In this document: positions 44,588 to 53,435 of the stretch, piece after piece
Position numbering within the stretch: position 1 is the first letter of the stretch
Layout: each line of letters starts with the position of its first letter
From: Lachnospiraceae bacterium
GTDB taxonomy: Bacteria; Bacillota_A; Clostridia; Lachnospirales; Lachnospiraceae
Direction: 5' to 3'
Assembly (NCBI GenBank): GCA_017391465.1
Contig: JAFOYH010000101.1
Coordinates: forward strand, 1-64,000
Length of the DNA: 64,000 nt
Translations under genes and position numbers: made by a program
Notes under the pieces: generated by a model
What the model saw: only the letters and a program-made list of their open reading frames with translations
Told to the model about the DNA's origin: nothing
Database searches by the model: none

Positions 44588-46516
44588 CTATTCGAGTTCG
44601 AAAGCTCCAGTATACAATTGGTAGTATTTACCTTTTTTTGCAATGAGGTCATCATGCGGTCCGCGTTCGATGATATGTCCATGTTCAAGAACCATAATCA
44701 CATCGGAGTTTTGAACGGTTGAAAGTCGATGAGCAATAACAAATACAGTACGGCTAAGCATGAGGCTATCCATACCTTTCTGTACAATGGCTTCTGTTCG
44801 TGTATCGATGGAAGATGTTGCCTCATCAAGAATCATCACCGGAGGATCGGCAACTGCTGCTCTTGCGATGGAGATAAGCTGTCTCTGACCTTGAGATAAG
44901 CCGGAGCCATCACCGGAAAGTACTGTGTCATAACCCTGTGGCAGACGGGTGATAAATCCGTGAGCGTTTGCAAGTTTGGCAGCAGCAATACATTCTTCAT
45001 CCGTTGCATTTAAATTGCCATAACGGATATTCTCCATAACGGTCCCTGTAAAGAGATTGACATCCTGTAATACGATACCGAGAGAATGGCGTAAATCCGC
45101 TTTTTTAATCTGGTTGATATTAATACCGTCATAACGGATACGTCCATCGGCAATATCATAAAAGCGATTGATCAGGTTCGTGATCGTTGTTTTACCGGCA
45201 CCGGTAGCACCAACGAAAGCCACTTTTTGACCAGGTTCAGCATAAAGGGTAATGTCGTGAAGAACCATCTTTTCTTTGGTATAACCAAAGTCAACATCAT
45301 AGAATCGAACTTCACCCTTAAGTTCTTCATAATGGAAACTTCCGTCTTCCTGAGGAACCTTCCATGCCCAGAGTTCAGTGCGGTAATCAACTTCTTCCAT
45401 GTGGCCATTTTTATAAGTCACATTGACAAGCGTAACATTTCCTTCATCCGTCTCTGGTTTTTCATCCATCAGATTAAAGATACGTTCTGCACCTGCCATA
45501 GCCATAATGACCATGTTGAGCTGCTGGGAAACCTGACTGACCGGCATATTAAAGGACTTAGTCAACTGAAGGAAAGAGGCGATGGCACCTAATGTGAGAC
45601 CGCTGACACCGTTAATAGCCATGGCGCCGCCGACAAGTGCGACAAGTACATATTGGAGATGACCAAGGTTATTGGTAATTGGTCCCATACTGTTAGCAAA
45701 TGTATTGGCAGATGCCACATTGTGGAACAATTCTTCGTTCTTTTCATTAAAATCTTTTTTTGTAATTTCTTCATGGCAAAAGACTTTGATGACTTTTTGA
45801 CCATTGATCATTTCTTCGATATAGCCGTTGAGATCACCAATGGATTTCTGCTGGCGCATAAAGTAAGTACCGCTTTTTTTCATAACGAATTTACTGATAT
45901 TTAATACACCGAAAATACAGACAACGACAAGAATGGTCAGCCATACATTGACAGATAACATGGCGATAAATACAGATACAATCGTGATCAGAGAGGAACA
46001 TGTCTGAGGAATACTCTGGGAGATCATCTGGCGAAGCGTGTCTGTATCATTGGTATAATGACTCATAATATCACCGTGTGTATGGGTGTCAAAGTATCTG
46101 ATCGGAAGTGACTGCATATGAGTGAACATTTTGTCTCGGACATCTTTTAAAATACCCTGTGCAATACGAACCATAATAAGATTGTACGTAAGAGCACAAG
46201 CCATACCGATCAAGTATATACATGCCATTGTAAGGATAGATTTTAATAATCCGTCAAATACAGGTTCCGATTCCAGAAGAAGCGGAGTGATGTAATCATC
46301 AATCAGAGTCTCCAGATAGAGAGAGGAAGCTACGTTAGTTAATGAGCTTATTAAAATACATGCAAGGACAATAAGAAAGCGGAATTTATAATGCATAAGA
46401 TAGCCCAGTAAACGCTTAGGCGTGTCTTTGGAAATTTTTGGGCGAGGACCCATGCCTCTTGCACCGGGACCCATACCACGAGGTCCGCGTCCCATAGGTG
46501 GTGTCTGTTTACTCAT
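44588..46516 (-). CDS. ABC exporter half-transporter (long subunit)
   Basis: Membrane-ATPase fusion of 642 residues: a glycine/methionine/proline-rich N-terminus, six membrane helices (about 45-350), then a nucleotide-binding domain. Walker A is GATGAGKTT, Walker B with catalytic Glu is MILDEATSSID, and the signature is the degenerate LSQGQ instead of LSGGQ. An insert of about 50 residues lies between the two domains. It overlaps the short subunit by 8 bases. The two form a heterodimeric exporter of the BmrCD/LmrCD kind with one weakened ATP site. The substrate is likely a drug or toxic lipophile. Confidence 0.94.
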   Translation of the reverse strand: MSKQTPPMGRGPRGMGPGARGMGPRPKISKDTPKRLLGYLMHYKFRFLIVLACILISSLTNVASSLYLETLIDDYITPLLLESEPVFDGLLKSILTMACIYLIGMACALTYNLIMVRIAQGILKDVRDKMFTHMQSLPIRYFDTHTHGDIMSHYTNDTDTLRQMISQSIPQTCSSLITIVSVFIAMLSVNVWLTILVVVCIFGVLNISKFVMKKSGTYFMRQQKSIGDLNGYIEEMINGQKVIKVFCHEEITKKDFNEKNEELFHNVASANTFANSMGPITNNLGHLQYVLVALVGGAMAINGVSGLTLGAIASFLQLTKSFNMPVSQVSQQLNMVIMAMAGAERIFNLMDEKPETDEGNVTLVNVTYKNGHMEEVDYRTELWAWKVPQEDGSFHYEELKGEVRFYDVDFGYTKEKMVLHDITLYAEPGQKVAFVGATGAGKTTITNLINRFYDIADGRIRYDGININQIKKADLRHSLGIVLQDVNLFTGTVMENIRYGNLNATDEECIAAAKLANAHGFITRLPQGYDTVLSGDGSGLSQGQRQLISIARAAVADPPVMILDEATSSIDTRTEAIVQKGMDSLMLSRTVFVIAHRLSTVQNSDVIMVLEHGHIIERGPHDDLIAKKGKYYQLYTGAFELE

Positions 46517-48260
46517 CGCCTAAACCTCCTTTCATCTGTGATGTATAAACTTCTTTATAAATTGCATTTGTTTCTAATAATTCTTCGTGGGTGCCGATGG
46601 CATCAATCATACCGTTTTCCATAACAATAATTTTGTCAGCGTGTTCGACAGAAGAGATACGCTGGGCAATGATGATTTTTGTTGTATCCGGAATTTCTGT
46701 ACGGAAAGCTTTCTGGATCATGGTATCTGTCTTTGTATCTACAGCGCTTGTGGAATCGTCCATAATGAGGATATAGGGTTTCTTAAGTAAAGCACGGGCA
46801 ATACACAGACGCTGTTTCTGTCCGCCGGAAACGTTGGTTCCGCCCTGTTCGATATAGGTATCATATCCATCAGGAAAGGTCTGAATAAAATCATCGGCCT
46901 GAGCCAGTTTGCAGGCATGAATGAGTTGTTCATCGGTAGCATCCAGATTACCCCAACGAAGATTTTCTTTAATTGTTCCGGAAAAGAGTACATTTTTTTG
47001 CAGAACCATGGCAACGTGATCTCGAAGAATTTCAAGATCATAGTCTTTAACATTAATTCCGCCAACTTTAACAGTGCCGTTGGTTGCATCATAAAGTCTT
47101 GGAATCATCTGAACAAGACTGGATTTACCCGAACCGGTTCCTCCGATGATGCCAACGGTTTCACCGGACTGAATGTGAAGATTAATCTGTTTCAGGCAGC
47201 GTTTGTCAGCATTTTTTGAATAGCTGAAATCCACATTCTCAAAATCAATGGAACCATCCGGGATGGATGTTATCGGATTTTCTGGTGATGTAATATCGGA
47301 TTTCTCATCTAAAATTTCTACAATACGCTGGGCTGCAGCTCTGGACATGGTGAGCATAACGAAAATCATGGAGAGCATCATTAAACTCATCAGAATCTGC
47401 ATAAGGTAAACAAACAAACTCATAAGTTCACCGGTACTTAAGCCGATATCTGCATTATTACCGGAAGCAATAATGAGACGTGCACCAAACCAGGATATTA
47501 AAAGCATACTTCCGTAAATACAAAACTGCATGATTGGCATATTAAAAGCAAGATTTCGTTCCGCATGACAAAAGTCATCGTAGATTTTTTTTGAAATACG
47601 CTTAAATTTATTAATTTCAAAATCTTCACGTACGAAGGATTTTACAACGCGGATGCCATGAAGGTTTTCCTGAACAACGTTATTTAACTTATCGTAAGTT
47701 TTAAATACACGTTCAAAGATAGGATGTGTGCGCGTCATGATGAAATAAAGTGCAATAGCAAGAATAGGTATGCATCCAAGGAATACAAAAGCCAGAGAGC
47801 CTGCAACGTTGAATGCCATGATCATCGCTGAGATCAACATAAATGGTGAACGGACAGCGATACGAATGATCATCATAAAGGCCATTTGAACATTCGTTAC
47901 ATCCGTTGTCAAACGGGTTACAATACTTGCCGTTGAGTATTTGTCAATGTTGGAAAATGAAAAGTTCTGTACATTTTCAAACATATCTTTTCTAAGATTT
48001 TTGGCAAATCCGGCAGAAGCAATGGATGCACTGCGTCCGGAGAGAATACCAAAAGTCAGAGAAACGAGGGCGCATATAACAAGTAAAATACCTGTTTTGA
48101 GAATAAAATTCATGTCTCCGGCATCGACACCATAGTCAATCAGATCAGCCGTGAGAAAGGGAATGATAACTTCCAGAATAACTTCTCCACATACAAAGAC
48201 GGGAGATAAGATGGCATCCTTTTTGTATTCCCTGATACTTTGTGATAAACGTTTAATCAT
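46509..48260 (-). CDS. ABC exporter half-transporter (short subunit)
   Basis: Half-transporter of 583 residues with six membrane helices and a nucleotide-binding domain. Walker A is GGTGSGKSS and the signature NVSGGQKQR is canonical, but Walker B reads LIMDDSTSAVD, with Asp where the catalytic Glu should be. Combined with the degenerate signature in the partner, one composite ATP site is weakened and the other competent, as known for heterodimeric exporters. It lies 17 bases after the MarR gene and overlaps the long subunit. Confidence 0.94.
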   Translation of the reverse strand: MIKRLSQSIREYKKDAILSPVFVCGEVILEVIIPFLTADLIDYGVDAGDMNFILKTGILLVICALVSLTFGILSGRSASIASAGFAKNLRKDMFENVQNFSFSNIDKYSTASIVTRLTTDVTNVQMAFMMIIRIAVRSPFMLISAMIMAFNVAGSLAFVFLGCIPILAIALYFIMTRTHPIFERVFKTYDKLNNVVQENLHGIRVVKSFVREDFEINKFKRISKKIYDDFCHAERNLAFNMPIMQFCIYGSMLLISWFGARLIIASGNNADIGLSTGELMSLFVYLMQILMSLMMLSMIFVMLTMSRAAAQRIVEILDEKSDITSPENPITSIPDGSIDFENVDFSYSKNADKRCLKQINLHIQSGETVGIIGGTGSGKSSLVQMIPRLYDATNGTVKVGGINVKDYDLEILRDHVAMVLQKNVLFSGTIKENLRWGNLDATDEQLIHACKLAQADDFIQTFPDGYDTYIEQGGTNVSGGQKQRLCIARALLKKPYILIMDDSTSAVDTKTDTMIQKAFRTEIPDTTKIIIAQRISSVEHADKIIVMENGMIDAIGTHEELLETNAIYKEVYTSQMKGGLGDE

Positions 48261-48277
48261 AAAAAACCTCCTGATTG

Positions 48278-48715
48278 TTATTCAATAGCATTACGAAATT
48301 TATCCATGATGCGTGAAAATATTTCGAGTTCCTCATCGGTAATACTTTGACGAAGAAGATTTTCTGTGTCTATAATCTGTTGTTCGATGGCTTTATGAAG
48401 TTCCATGCCATCTGGGGTGAGGACCAGTTTTTTTAAACGGGCATCGTTTGGTACAGATTCGCGACGAATAAGACCTTTTGTTTCCATAAGTCGAATCACC
48501 TTAGATACGGTTGAACGTCGAACGCAGAAGGCATTTTCAATATCTTTTTGAAAAACATTCTGATCTGGATGATGCGCAAGGTATCCTAAGATCCAGCCAT
48601 TATTTCGGCTGACTGTATCATCTATATGACAACATGTAAGTGAATGTTCCATCCGTCTTTTTAAAAGATGGGAAAGATTATGGAGTTGAAAACTTATATC
48701 CGTTTGATAAGGCAA
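48278..48715 (-). CDS. MarR-family repressor of the ABC exporter
   Basis: Winged-helix regulator of 145 residues. The helix-turn-helix reads FQKDIENAFCVRRSTVSKVIRLMETKGLIRRES region (about 70-105), followed by the wing. I place the start at the TTG at 48715, since AGGAGG lies 7 bases upstream; a frame to 48733 would begin before that site. A double palindrome of MarR type lies 50-80 bases upstream. It likely represses itself and the exporter until a substrate drug binds. Confidence 0.9.
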   Translation of the reverse strand: MPYQTDISFQLHNLSHLLKRRMEHSLTCCHIDDTVSRNNGWILGYLAHHPDQNVFQKDIENAFCVRRSTVSKVIRLMETKGLIRRESVPNDARLKKLVLTPDGMELHKAIEQQIIDTENLLRQSITDEELEIFSRIMDKFRNAIE

Positions 48716-48765
48716 AAAAGCACCTCCTAACAAAAAATTGCATAAAATGATATAAAAATAAAAAT

Positions 48766-48794
48766 GTTAGACGTCTAATTGTTAGATGTCTAAC
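48766..48794 (-). promoter_or_regulatory. MarR operator: tandem palindromes
   Basis: TTAGACGTCTAA (48767-48778) and TTAGATGTCTAA (48782-48793) are near-identical palindromes separated by 3 bases, giving an overall inverted repeat. They lie upstream of the marR-exporter genes, where a promoter on the minus strand is expected. Confidence 0.85.
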
Positions 48795-48814
48795 ATATTA
48801 TATAAAACAAAAAA

Positions 48815-49549
48815 TTATCTGTCAATGCAGGAGTTAAGACATTTTAAGGCATGGAGAATATCAGAAACAGATCGACTTTTTGCCTGGAGAAAATTCTCTC
48901 GCTCGTTGATATGTTCCAGACAATGGGCATCTGAATTTGTAATGATATTACAATAATTCAAATACGGATTGGATTTTTTAAGTTCCGGTAATTTATTTAA
49001 GTCTTTAAGTTCTGCACATAAAAACTGACTGTCCGGTGGAACGAAGCCGAGATTTGAAATCAGACTATTGGCCGATTTATCAATGTGTGCAGGAATCATA
49101 ATCCCACCACGTTCTTCGGTAAGGTCAAATACATCCTCGAAATTTATGGCGGCATTTGTGATAAGAAGATTCGGTTCTTTGCCAATGATTTCGTCATTTT
49201 CGTTATAGAGCAGTTGAGCACCAAAGATGTGTTCTTTGTTGGCAATCTTAAACATGCGATTATACACATAAGTATCGAAATCCATAGCTGCATAGAGATC
49301 CGGAAACAGACAGACAACGTGAACATCTTCATTGGTGGTGAGTTCCATTCCTGGCAAACCAACTAAACCGTAAGCTTCTGCCATTTTTAAAAATGGGGCA
49401 CAATTACGGCTGGTATTGTGGTCTGTCAGTGCAATGACATCCAGTTCTTTGACGGCAGCCATACCGGCAATATTGGCAGGCGTCATATCTTCGTCTCCGC
49501 AAGGGGAGAGACAGGAATGGATGTGCAGGTCATAAGATAATGGAATCAT
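48815..49549 (-). CDS. PHP-domain metal-dependent phosphoesterase
   Basis: Protein of 244 residues of the PHP superfamily. Metal-binding motifs are DLHIHSCLSPCGDEDM (7-22), ALTDHNTS, GMELTT, AHIDK and NSDAH. PHP proteins hydrolyse phosphoesters such as nucleotides; the true substrate is unknown. The start overlaps the preceding gene by four bases (ATGA), so the two are coupled. It ends the minus-strand operon of the hydrogenase-associated signalling genes, where PHP genes are commonly found in clostridia. Confidence 0.88.
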   Translation of the reverse strand: MIPLSYDLHIHSCLSPCGDEDMTPANIAGMAAVKELDVIALTDHNTSRNCAPFLKMAEAYGLVGLPGMELTTNEDVHVVCLFPDLYAAMDFDTYVYNRMFKIANKEHIFGAQLLYNENDEIIGKEPNLLITNAAINFEDVFDLTEERGGIMIPAHIDKSANSLISNLGFVPPDSQFLCAELKDLNKLPELKKSNPYLNYCNIITNSDAHCLEHINERENFLQAKSRSVSDILHALKCLNSCIDR

Positions 49550-49881
49550 GCGTGTATATTTTGATAGACAGCGAGTGCTGCATCAAAGACTGGCATTTCA
49601 GTTGCAAAAACGGTGATTCCCTGCTGACTGGCTTTAGATAAAAAAATATTATCTGTCTGAGCATTTTCAGCGAGGATGACACAGGCAACATCTGCCAGAG
49701 AGGCAACGGCGAGAGTGTTCAAATTAGACATAACCGTTACCCAGGCACTGCCGGAAGGTGCCTGACCCATAGCAATACTTAATAAATCACAACAGAATGG
49801 CACGGTGATGTCTCTTTCGAGATCATCACCCGCGTTTTTTAATTGAAATAGATTAGAATAAATTAATTCCTGTACGGTCAT
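49546..49881 (-). CDS. DRTGG-like domain protein (second of two)
   Basis: Small protein of 111 residues with the alpha/beta pattern of stand-alone DRTGG proteins: a variable N-terminus, SAWVTVMSNLNTLAVASLADVACVILAE region, then GITVFATEMPVFDAA. These domains are thought to bind nucleotides or act as regulatory modules. AAGGA precedes its ATG and the gene follows the H-cluster protein by 2 bases. It resembles the protein at 51803 in fold though not closely in sequence. No catalytic residue is evident. Confidence 0.7.
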   Translation of the reverse strand: MTVQELIYSNLFQLKNAGDDLERDITVPFCCDLLSIAMGQAPSGSAWVTVMSNLNTLAVASLADVACVILAENAQTDNIFLSKASQQGITVFATEMPVFDAALAVYQNIHA

Positions 49882-49883
49882 TT

Positions 49884-51299
49884 TTAATCATCCTTATCGT
49901 CTTTATTCAGATTCAATTTAGCATCCAGAAGAGAAATTTCAAAGAGTAATTTACTCATCTGTTTTTTAAATATATATCGGTAGTCATTACCTTGAAGTGC
50001 ATAGGCATCCGCACAATTTACAAGAGAGTTCATACTTGTAGTTAATGCGTGAATCTGATCTTTTAAAATATGTATGCATAATGTTTCGGTTGCTGTACCA
50101 CGGACAATATCTTCTGCAAGAGCTTTGCATGTCGGTGCACCGCAGGAACCACAATCAAGCCCCGGAAATTTTTGAGTTAATCGTTCCACACGATTCAACA
50201 TACGGATACTTTCGACCATAGAGTGTCCCAATTGAAATACAGGAAGGTATTCAACATCTTTGGACCAATGGATGACTTCCTGGTCAATATTTTCAGGAAC
50301 ATGTACAGGAACTTGCGGAAGATTATGACATAGACGTTTTAATTTGGCCTGAGCAACATACGGATTTTCAACGGTGAGAACACCGCCGACGCAGCCGCCA
50401 TCACAGGCATTGAGTTCGATGAAGGTCAGTTCATCAAATTTTTCGTCTTCCATATCTTCAAGAACACGAATGACATTTTCAATGCCATCTGCAGCAAGAT
50501 AGTTTGCAGTCTTTATACCAGCAGATTCACCGCCATGAGTTCCCCAGCCGACACCGATCGCTCCGGCACTGGAAAGGGGCAGCGGATTCTTTTCTGCAAC
50601 ATTTAACAGTGGAAGGAGTATTGGATAGATATTTTTTATGGCAAGGACGCCATTAATTTCGCTTTTTTCAACACCCAAAGGTTCATAAGCATAGGCAACT
50701 TTGGATGGACATGGTGAAATAGAAATAATACCGATGTCTTCGGCCGGGAGTCCGGTTTTTTCCATGGCTTTTTTTCGAGCAAGACGTGCTGCGGCTTCAA
50801 CAGGAAGATTGCAAGGCAAAAGGTGTTCAATAAGATTTGGAAAGCGCACACGAATTAAACGGACAACAGAAGGACAGGATGTACTGATAAACGGCCATTG
50901 TTCAGGATGTCTGGCAATATACTGCTGTGACACTTCAGAGATAATCTCAGCAGCATAAGCGACTTCATAGACATCATCAAAGCCCATATGTATTAAAGCT
51001 GTAAGGACAATATTGGTATCTTCGATATTGTTAAACTGACTATACAGTGTGGGATCAGGTAATGCTACAGTATATTTATATTGATTTAATATATCTAAAC
51101 GGTCAAAATGACTGGCTTTTGCATGATGTGGACAGATAAGGATACATTCGCCACAGTCGATACAGTATTCGCTGGTAATTGTTGCTTTCCCATTACGTAC
51201 ACGAATTGCCTGAGTCGGGCAGCGTTTGATGCAGTTAATACAACCGTTACATAAATCAGTTTTAAGATAGACGGAATGTAAAAACTTATGTGTTGTCAT
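49884..51299 (-). CDS. Divergent [FeFe]-hydrogenase-like (sensory/group D) protein
   Basis: Iron-sulfur protein of 471 residues. Two [4Fe-4S] ferredoxin motifs (Cys17-27 and Cys46-56) are followed by an H-cluster domain whose motifs deviate from catalytic enzymes: TSCPSV (140-145), SPCPSK (195-200) and ELNACDGGC (295-303). A C-terminal four-cysteine Fe-S domain (CGSCGAPTCKAL, closing Cys in TETLC) follows. It has no PAS domain. In published classifications such proteins fall in putatively sensory or group D hydrogenases. Lies in a minus-strand operon with an RsbW-like ATPase, divergent from HydCBA. A redox or H2 sensor is more likely than a bulk catalyst. Confidence 0.88.
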   Translation of the reverse strand: MTTHKFLHSVYLKTDLCNGCINCIKRCPTQAIRVRNGKATITSEYCIDCGECILICPHHAKASHFDRLDILNQYKYTVALPDPTLYSQFNNIEDTNIVLTALIHMGFDDVYEVAYAAEIISEVSQQYIARHPEQWPFISTSCPSVVRLIRVRFPNLIEHLLPCNLPVEAAARLARKKAMEKTGLPAEDIGIISISPCPSKVAYAYEPLGVEKSEINGVLAIKNIYPILLPLLNVAEKNPLPLSSAGAIGVGWGTHGGESAGIKTANYLAADGIENVIRVLEDMEDEKFDELTFIELNACDGGCVGGVLTVENPYVAQAKLKRLCHNLPQVPVHVPENIDQEVIHWSKDVEYLPVFQLGHSMVESIRMLNRVERLTQKFPGLDCGSCGAPTCKALAEDIVRGTATETLCIHILKDQIHALTTSMNSLVNCADAYALQGNDYRYIFKKQMSKLLFEISLLDAKLNLNKDDKDD

Positions 51300-51381
51300 A
51301 AGTCACCATCCTTTCTGTAGAGATAAAAAGGTCTATATGAAAAATATTGATGGATGAGGAACTGCGCAGGTACATCTATAG

Positions 51382-51813
51382 CTATGCCTGCATGTTCACG
51401 GTCATTGTGACAGTTGTACCTACACCAAGCACTGTCTGAATATTCATGGTGTCTGAATTTTTTTTCATATTAGGCAGTCCCATTCCAGCACCAAAACCAA
51501 GGGAACGGACATTGCTGGATGCGGTTGAAAAACCGGCCTGCATGGCTTTTTCAATGTCTTCGATACCAGGACCGACATCTTTTAAAATCATGATAATCTG
51601 TTCTGGTGTAATATCGACGGTAATATGACCTCCGTTGGCATGGATGACCATATTAATTTCACCTTCATACATGGCGATTGCCACTTTTCGTATAATGGCA
51701 GGGGCAACACCCAGTTTTTTTAACTTATTTTTGACATCACTGCTGGCTTCTCCGGCGCGTGTAAAATCGGTTGGAGAAACGGTATATTTTAAAGTCATTA
51801 AACTATTCTCCAT
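51382..51813 (-). CDS. RsbW-like anti-sigma/serine kinase ATPase
   Basis: GHKL ATPase of 143 residues without membrane or phospho-acceptor domains. The N box EGEINMVIHANGG, DVGPGI and GFGAGMGLPNMKK match the RsbW/SpoIIAB group, which phosphorylate anti-sigma antagonists or bind sigma factors. The start at 51813 has GGAGGTG; a longer frame to 51918 would overlap the upstream gene deeply. It overlaps the DRTGG-like gene by 11 bases. A PP2C phosphatase at 59341 could oppose it. Confidence 0.88.
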   Translation of the reverse strand: MENSLMTLKYTVSPTDFTRAGEASSDVKNKLKKLGVAPAIIRKVAIAMYEGEINMVIHANGGHITVDITPEQIIMILKDVGPGIEDIEKAMQAGFSTASSNVRSLGFGAGMGLPNMKKNSDTMNIQTVLGVGTTVTMTVNMQA

Positions 51814-52159
51814 GATGAGCACCTCCGCGGATTCCATTATCATAAAGAATACCACAGGCTGTAAACATTGGAAGAGCTGTTGAAAGCAAGCAGATACTTC
51901 GCTCTTTAGCCATTTCAATCATCGCGATGTCCGGAGTCTTGTTACGAACCATAATTATGCAGACAATGTCCATCATCTCTGCAGTACGAATGACCTGCGG
52001 GTTACATAATCCTGTGATCAATACGGATTGATCATCAACATGAGCAAGTACATCACTCATCATATCGGAACCGCAGGCGGTATAAACTTCACGGTTTAAA
52101 AATTCTTCTCCATAGAGAAGACGGGCATTTAATAAACCTTTAATGAATCCAAGTGTCAT
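51803..52159 (-). CDS. DRTGG-like domain protein (first of two)
   Basis: Small protein of 118 residues with the pattern of stand-alone DRTGG proteins: SDVLAHVDDQSVLITGLCNPQVIRTAEMMDIVCIIMVR region, then SICLLSTALPMFTACGILY. It is the first gene of the minus-strand signalling operon. Overlap with the RsbW-like gene suggests the two products work together, perhaps as a switch. AGGAGG precedes its ATG. The exact biochemical role of this family is not known. Confidence 0.72.
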   Translation of the reverse strand: MTLGFIKGLLNARLLYGEEFLNREVYTACGSDMMSDVLAHVDDQSVLITGLCNPQVIRTAEMMDIVCIIMVRNKTPDIAMIEMAKERSICLLSTALPMFTACGILYDNGIRGGAHHGE

Positions 52160-52199
52160 ATCTATCCTCCTGATTCTTTAAAAACATTGTTATGAATTT

Positions 52200-52331
52200 A
52201 GTATAACATTTTGACTGGTAAAATTAAACAGATATTGCAGTAAAAATATATTAATATTGTTAAAATTATTGAAATAAATGCAAGCAACGAGTCAACAAAT
52301 AGTGGCAGATTTAGGAAAAGGATGTTATAAT
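52200..52331. promoter_or_regulatory. Divergent promoters of the hydrogenase locus
   Basis: Plus strand: extended -10 TGTTATAAT (52323-52331) before hydC. Minus strand: extended -10 TGTTATACT (-10 hexamer 52205-52200) before the DRTGG/RsbW operon. Neither has a good -35. The 196-base gap (52160-52355) is A/T-rich with no gene. The shared TGTTATA-T form suggests a common RNA polymerase or activator. Confidence 0.55.
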
Positions 52332-52364
52332 GAAGTATCAGATTCTAGTTAAGGAGTGATTTAT

Positions 52365-52859
52365 TTGGCAATGAAAACACCAAGTGTTCCATTTGCAGGA
52401 ACACCAGAGCAAAAAGAGGCATTGCTTTCAGTTATTCATGAACTTAAGGACCAGAAAGGCTGCTTGATGCCAATCATGCAGAAGGCTCAGGATATCTATG
52501 GATATCTTCCGATTGAAGTTCAAAAGATTATCGCTGATGAATTGCATGTGCCAATGGAAAAAATTTATGGTATAGCAACATTTTATTCACAGTTTGCATT
52601 AAATCCTAAAGGTCAGTATCAGATTTCTGTCTGTCTTGGAACTGCCTGCTATGTTAAAGGTGCTGGAGATATCTATAACAAACTTCAGGAATTATTAGGC
52701 ATTAATGGTGGTGAGTGTACGCCAGATGGTAAATTCTCATTAGACGCATGTCGTTGCGTTGGTGCTTGTGGTCTTGCACCTGTTGTTATGATTAATGATG
52801 AAGTTTATGGTCGTCTTGGCGTTGAGGATGTAGAAGCCATCCTTGCAAAATATTATTAA
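52365..52859 (+). CDS. hydC: Bifurcating hydrogenase HydC (NuoE-like subunit)
   Basis: Thioredoxin-like [2Fe-2S] subunit of 164 residues. Cluster ligands are Cys90 and Cys95 (SVCLGTACYVKG) and Cys131 and Cys135 (CRCVGACG). It delivers electrons between HydB's flavin site and the Fe-S chain of the NADH/ferredoxin-dependent hydrogenase. I place the start at TTG 52365, 8 bases after AAGGAG; a GTG at 52356 overlaps that site and ATG 52371 is the alternative. First gene of the plus-strand operon. Confidence 0.93.
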   Translation: MAMKTPSVPFAGTPEQKEALLSVIHELKDQKGCLMPIMQKAQDIYGYLPIEVQKIIADELHVPMEKIYGIATFYSQFALNPKGQYQISVCLGTACYVKGAGDIYNKLQELLGINGGECTPDGKFSLDACRCVGACGLAPVVMINDEVYGRLGVEDVEAILAKYY

Positions 52860-52862
52860 GTT

Positions 52863-53420
52863 ATGATGACAGAAATTTCTCTAAATATTCTCGATGTGGC
52901 GGAGAATTCGATTCGTGCAAAAGCGTCTCTTATTGAGATTGTTGTAGATGCAGATGTTATGAAGAACCGCCTGATTGTAATAATTAAAGATAATGGTTGT
53001 GGAATGAGTTCTGAGCAGCTTGAGCATGCGACGGACCCATTTTTTACGACCCGGACAACCCGAAAGGTCGGACTCGGAATTCCGTTTTTTAAGATGGCCG
53101 CACTCAGTGCAGACGGAGATTTTGAAATCGTGTCAAAGGTAGGCGAGGGCACTGTGGTTCGTGCAGAATTTCAGCTGGATCATATTGACCGTATGCCATT
53201 AGGAGATATTAATGGAACCATTTACACACTGGTTCATTTTAATCCGGACATCGATTTTTGCTATACGTATCGATATGGGGAACGTGAATTTTTATTAGAT
53301 ACACGGCAGATGAGAGAGATCCTGGGCGGTATTCCATTGAATGTACCGGAAGTTTCTGAGTATATACAGGATTATTTAGAGGAGAATAAACGAGACGTGG
53401 ATGGCGGTGCCATCCTATGA
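52863..53420 (+). CDS. Stand-alone GHKL ATPase of hydrogenase operon
   Basis: Protein of 185 residues. The first 110 form a GHKL ATPase: NILDVAENSIRA, KDNGCGM, ATDPFFTT and GLGIPFFK. The remaining 75 residues (DRMPLGDINGTIYTLVHF region) do not match a kinase domain I know. It lacks the histidine phospho-acceptor and membrane segments of sensor kinases. Such ATPases sit at this position in hydCBA operons of other anaerobes. Role unknown: perhaps phosphorylating or sensing in the same pathway as the divergent RsbW-like ATPase. Confidence 0.85.
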   Translation: MMTEISLNILDVAENSIRAKASLIEIVVDADVMKNRLIVIIKDNGCGMSSEQLEHATDPFFTTRTTRKVGLGIPFFKMAALSADGDFEIVSKVGEGTVVRAEFQLDHIDRMPLGDINGTIYTLVHFNPDIDFCYTYRYGEREFLLDTRQMREILGGIPLNVPEVSEYIQDYLEENKRDVDGGAIL

Positions 53421-53435
53421 TTAGGAGGTAGCTAT

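Noticed and set aside
52223..52255. Rex-type operator in the hydrogenase divergent gap
   Set aside because: TTGTTAAAATTATTGAA matches only one half-site of TTGTTAA-N4-TTAACAA, which is insufficient in A/T-rich DNA.
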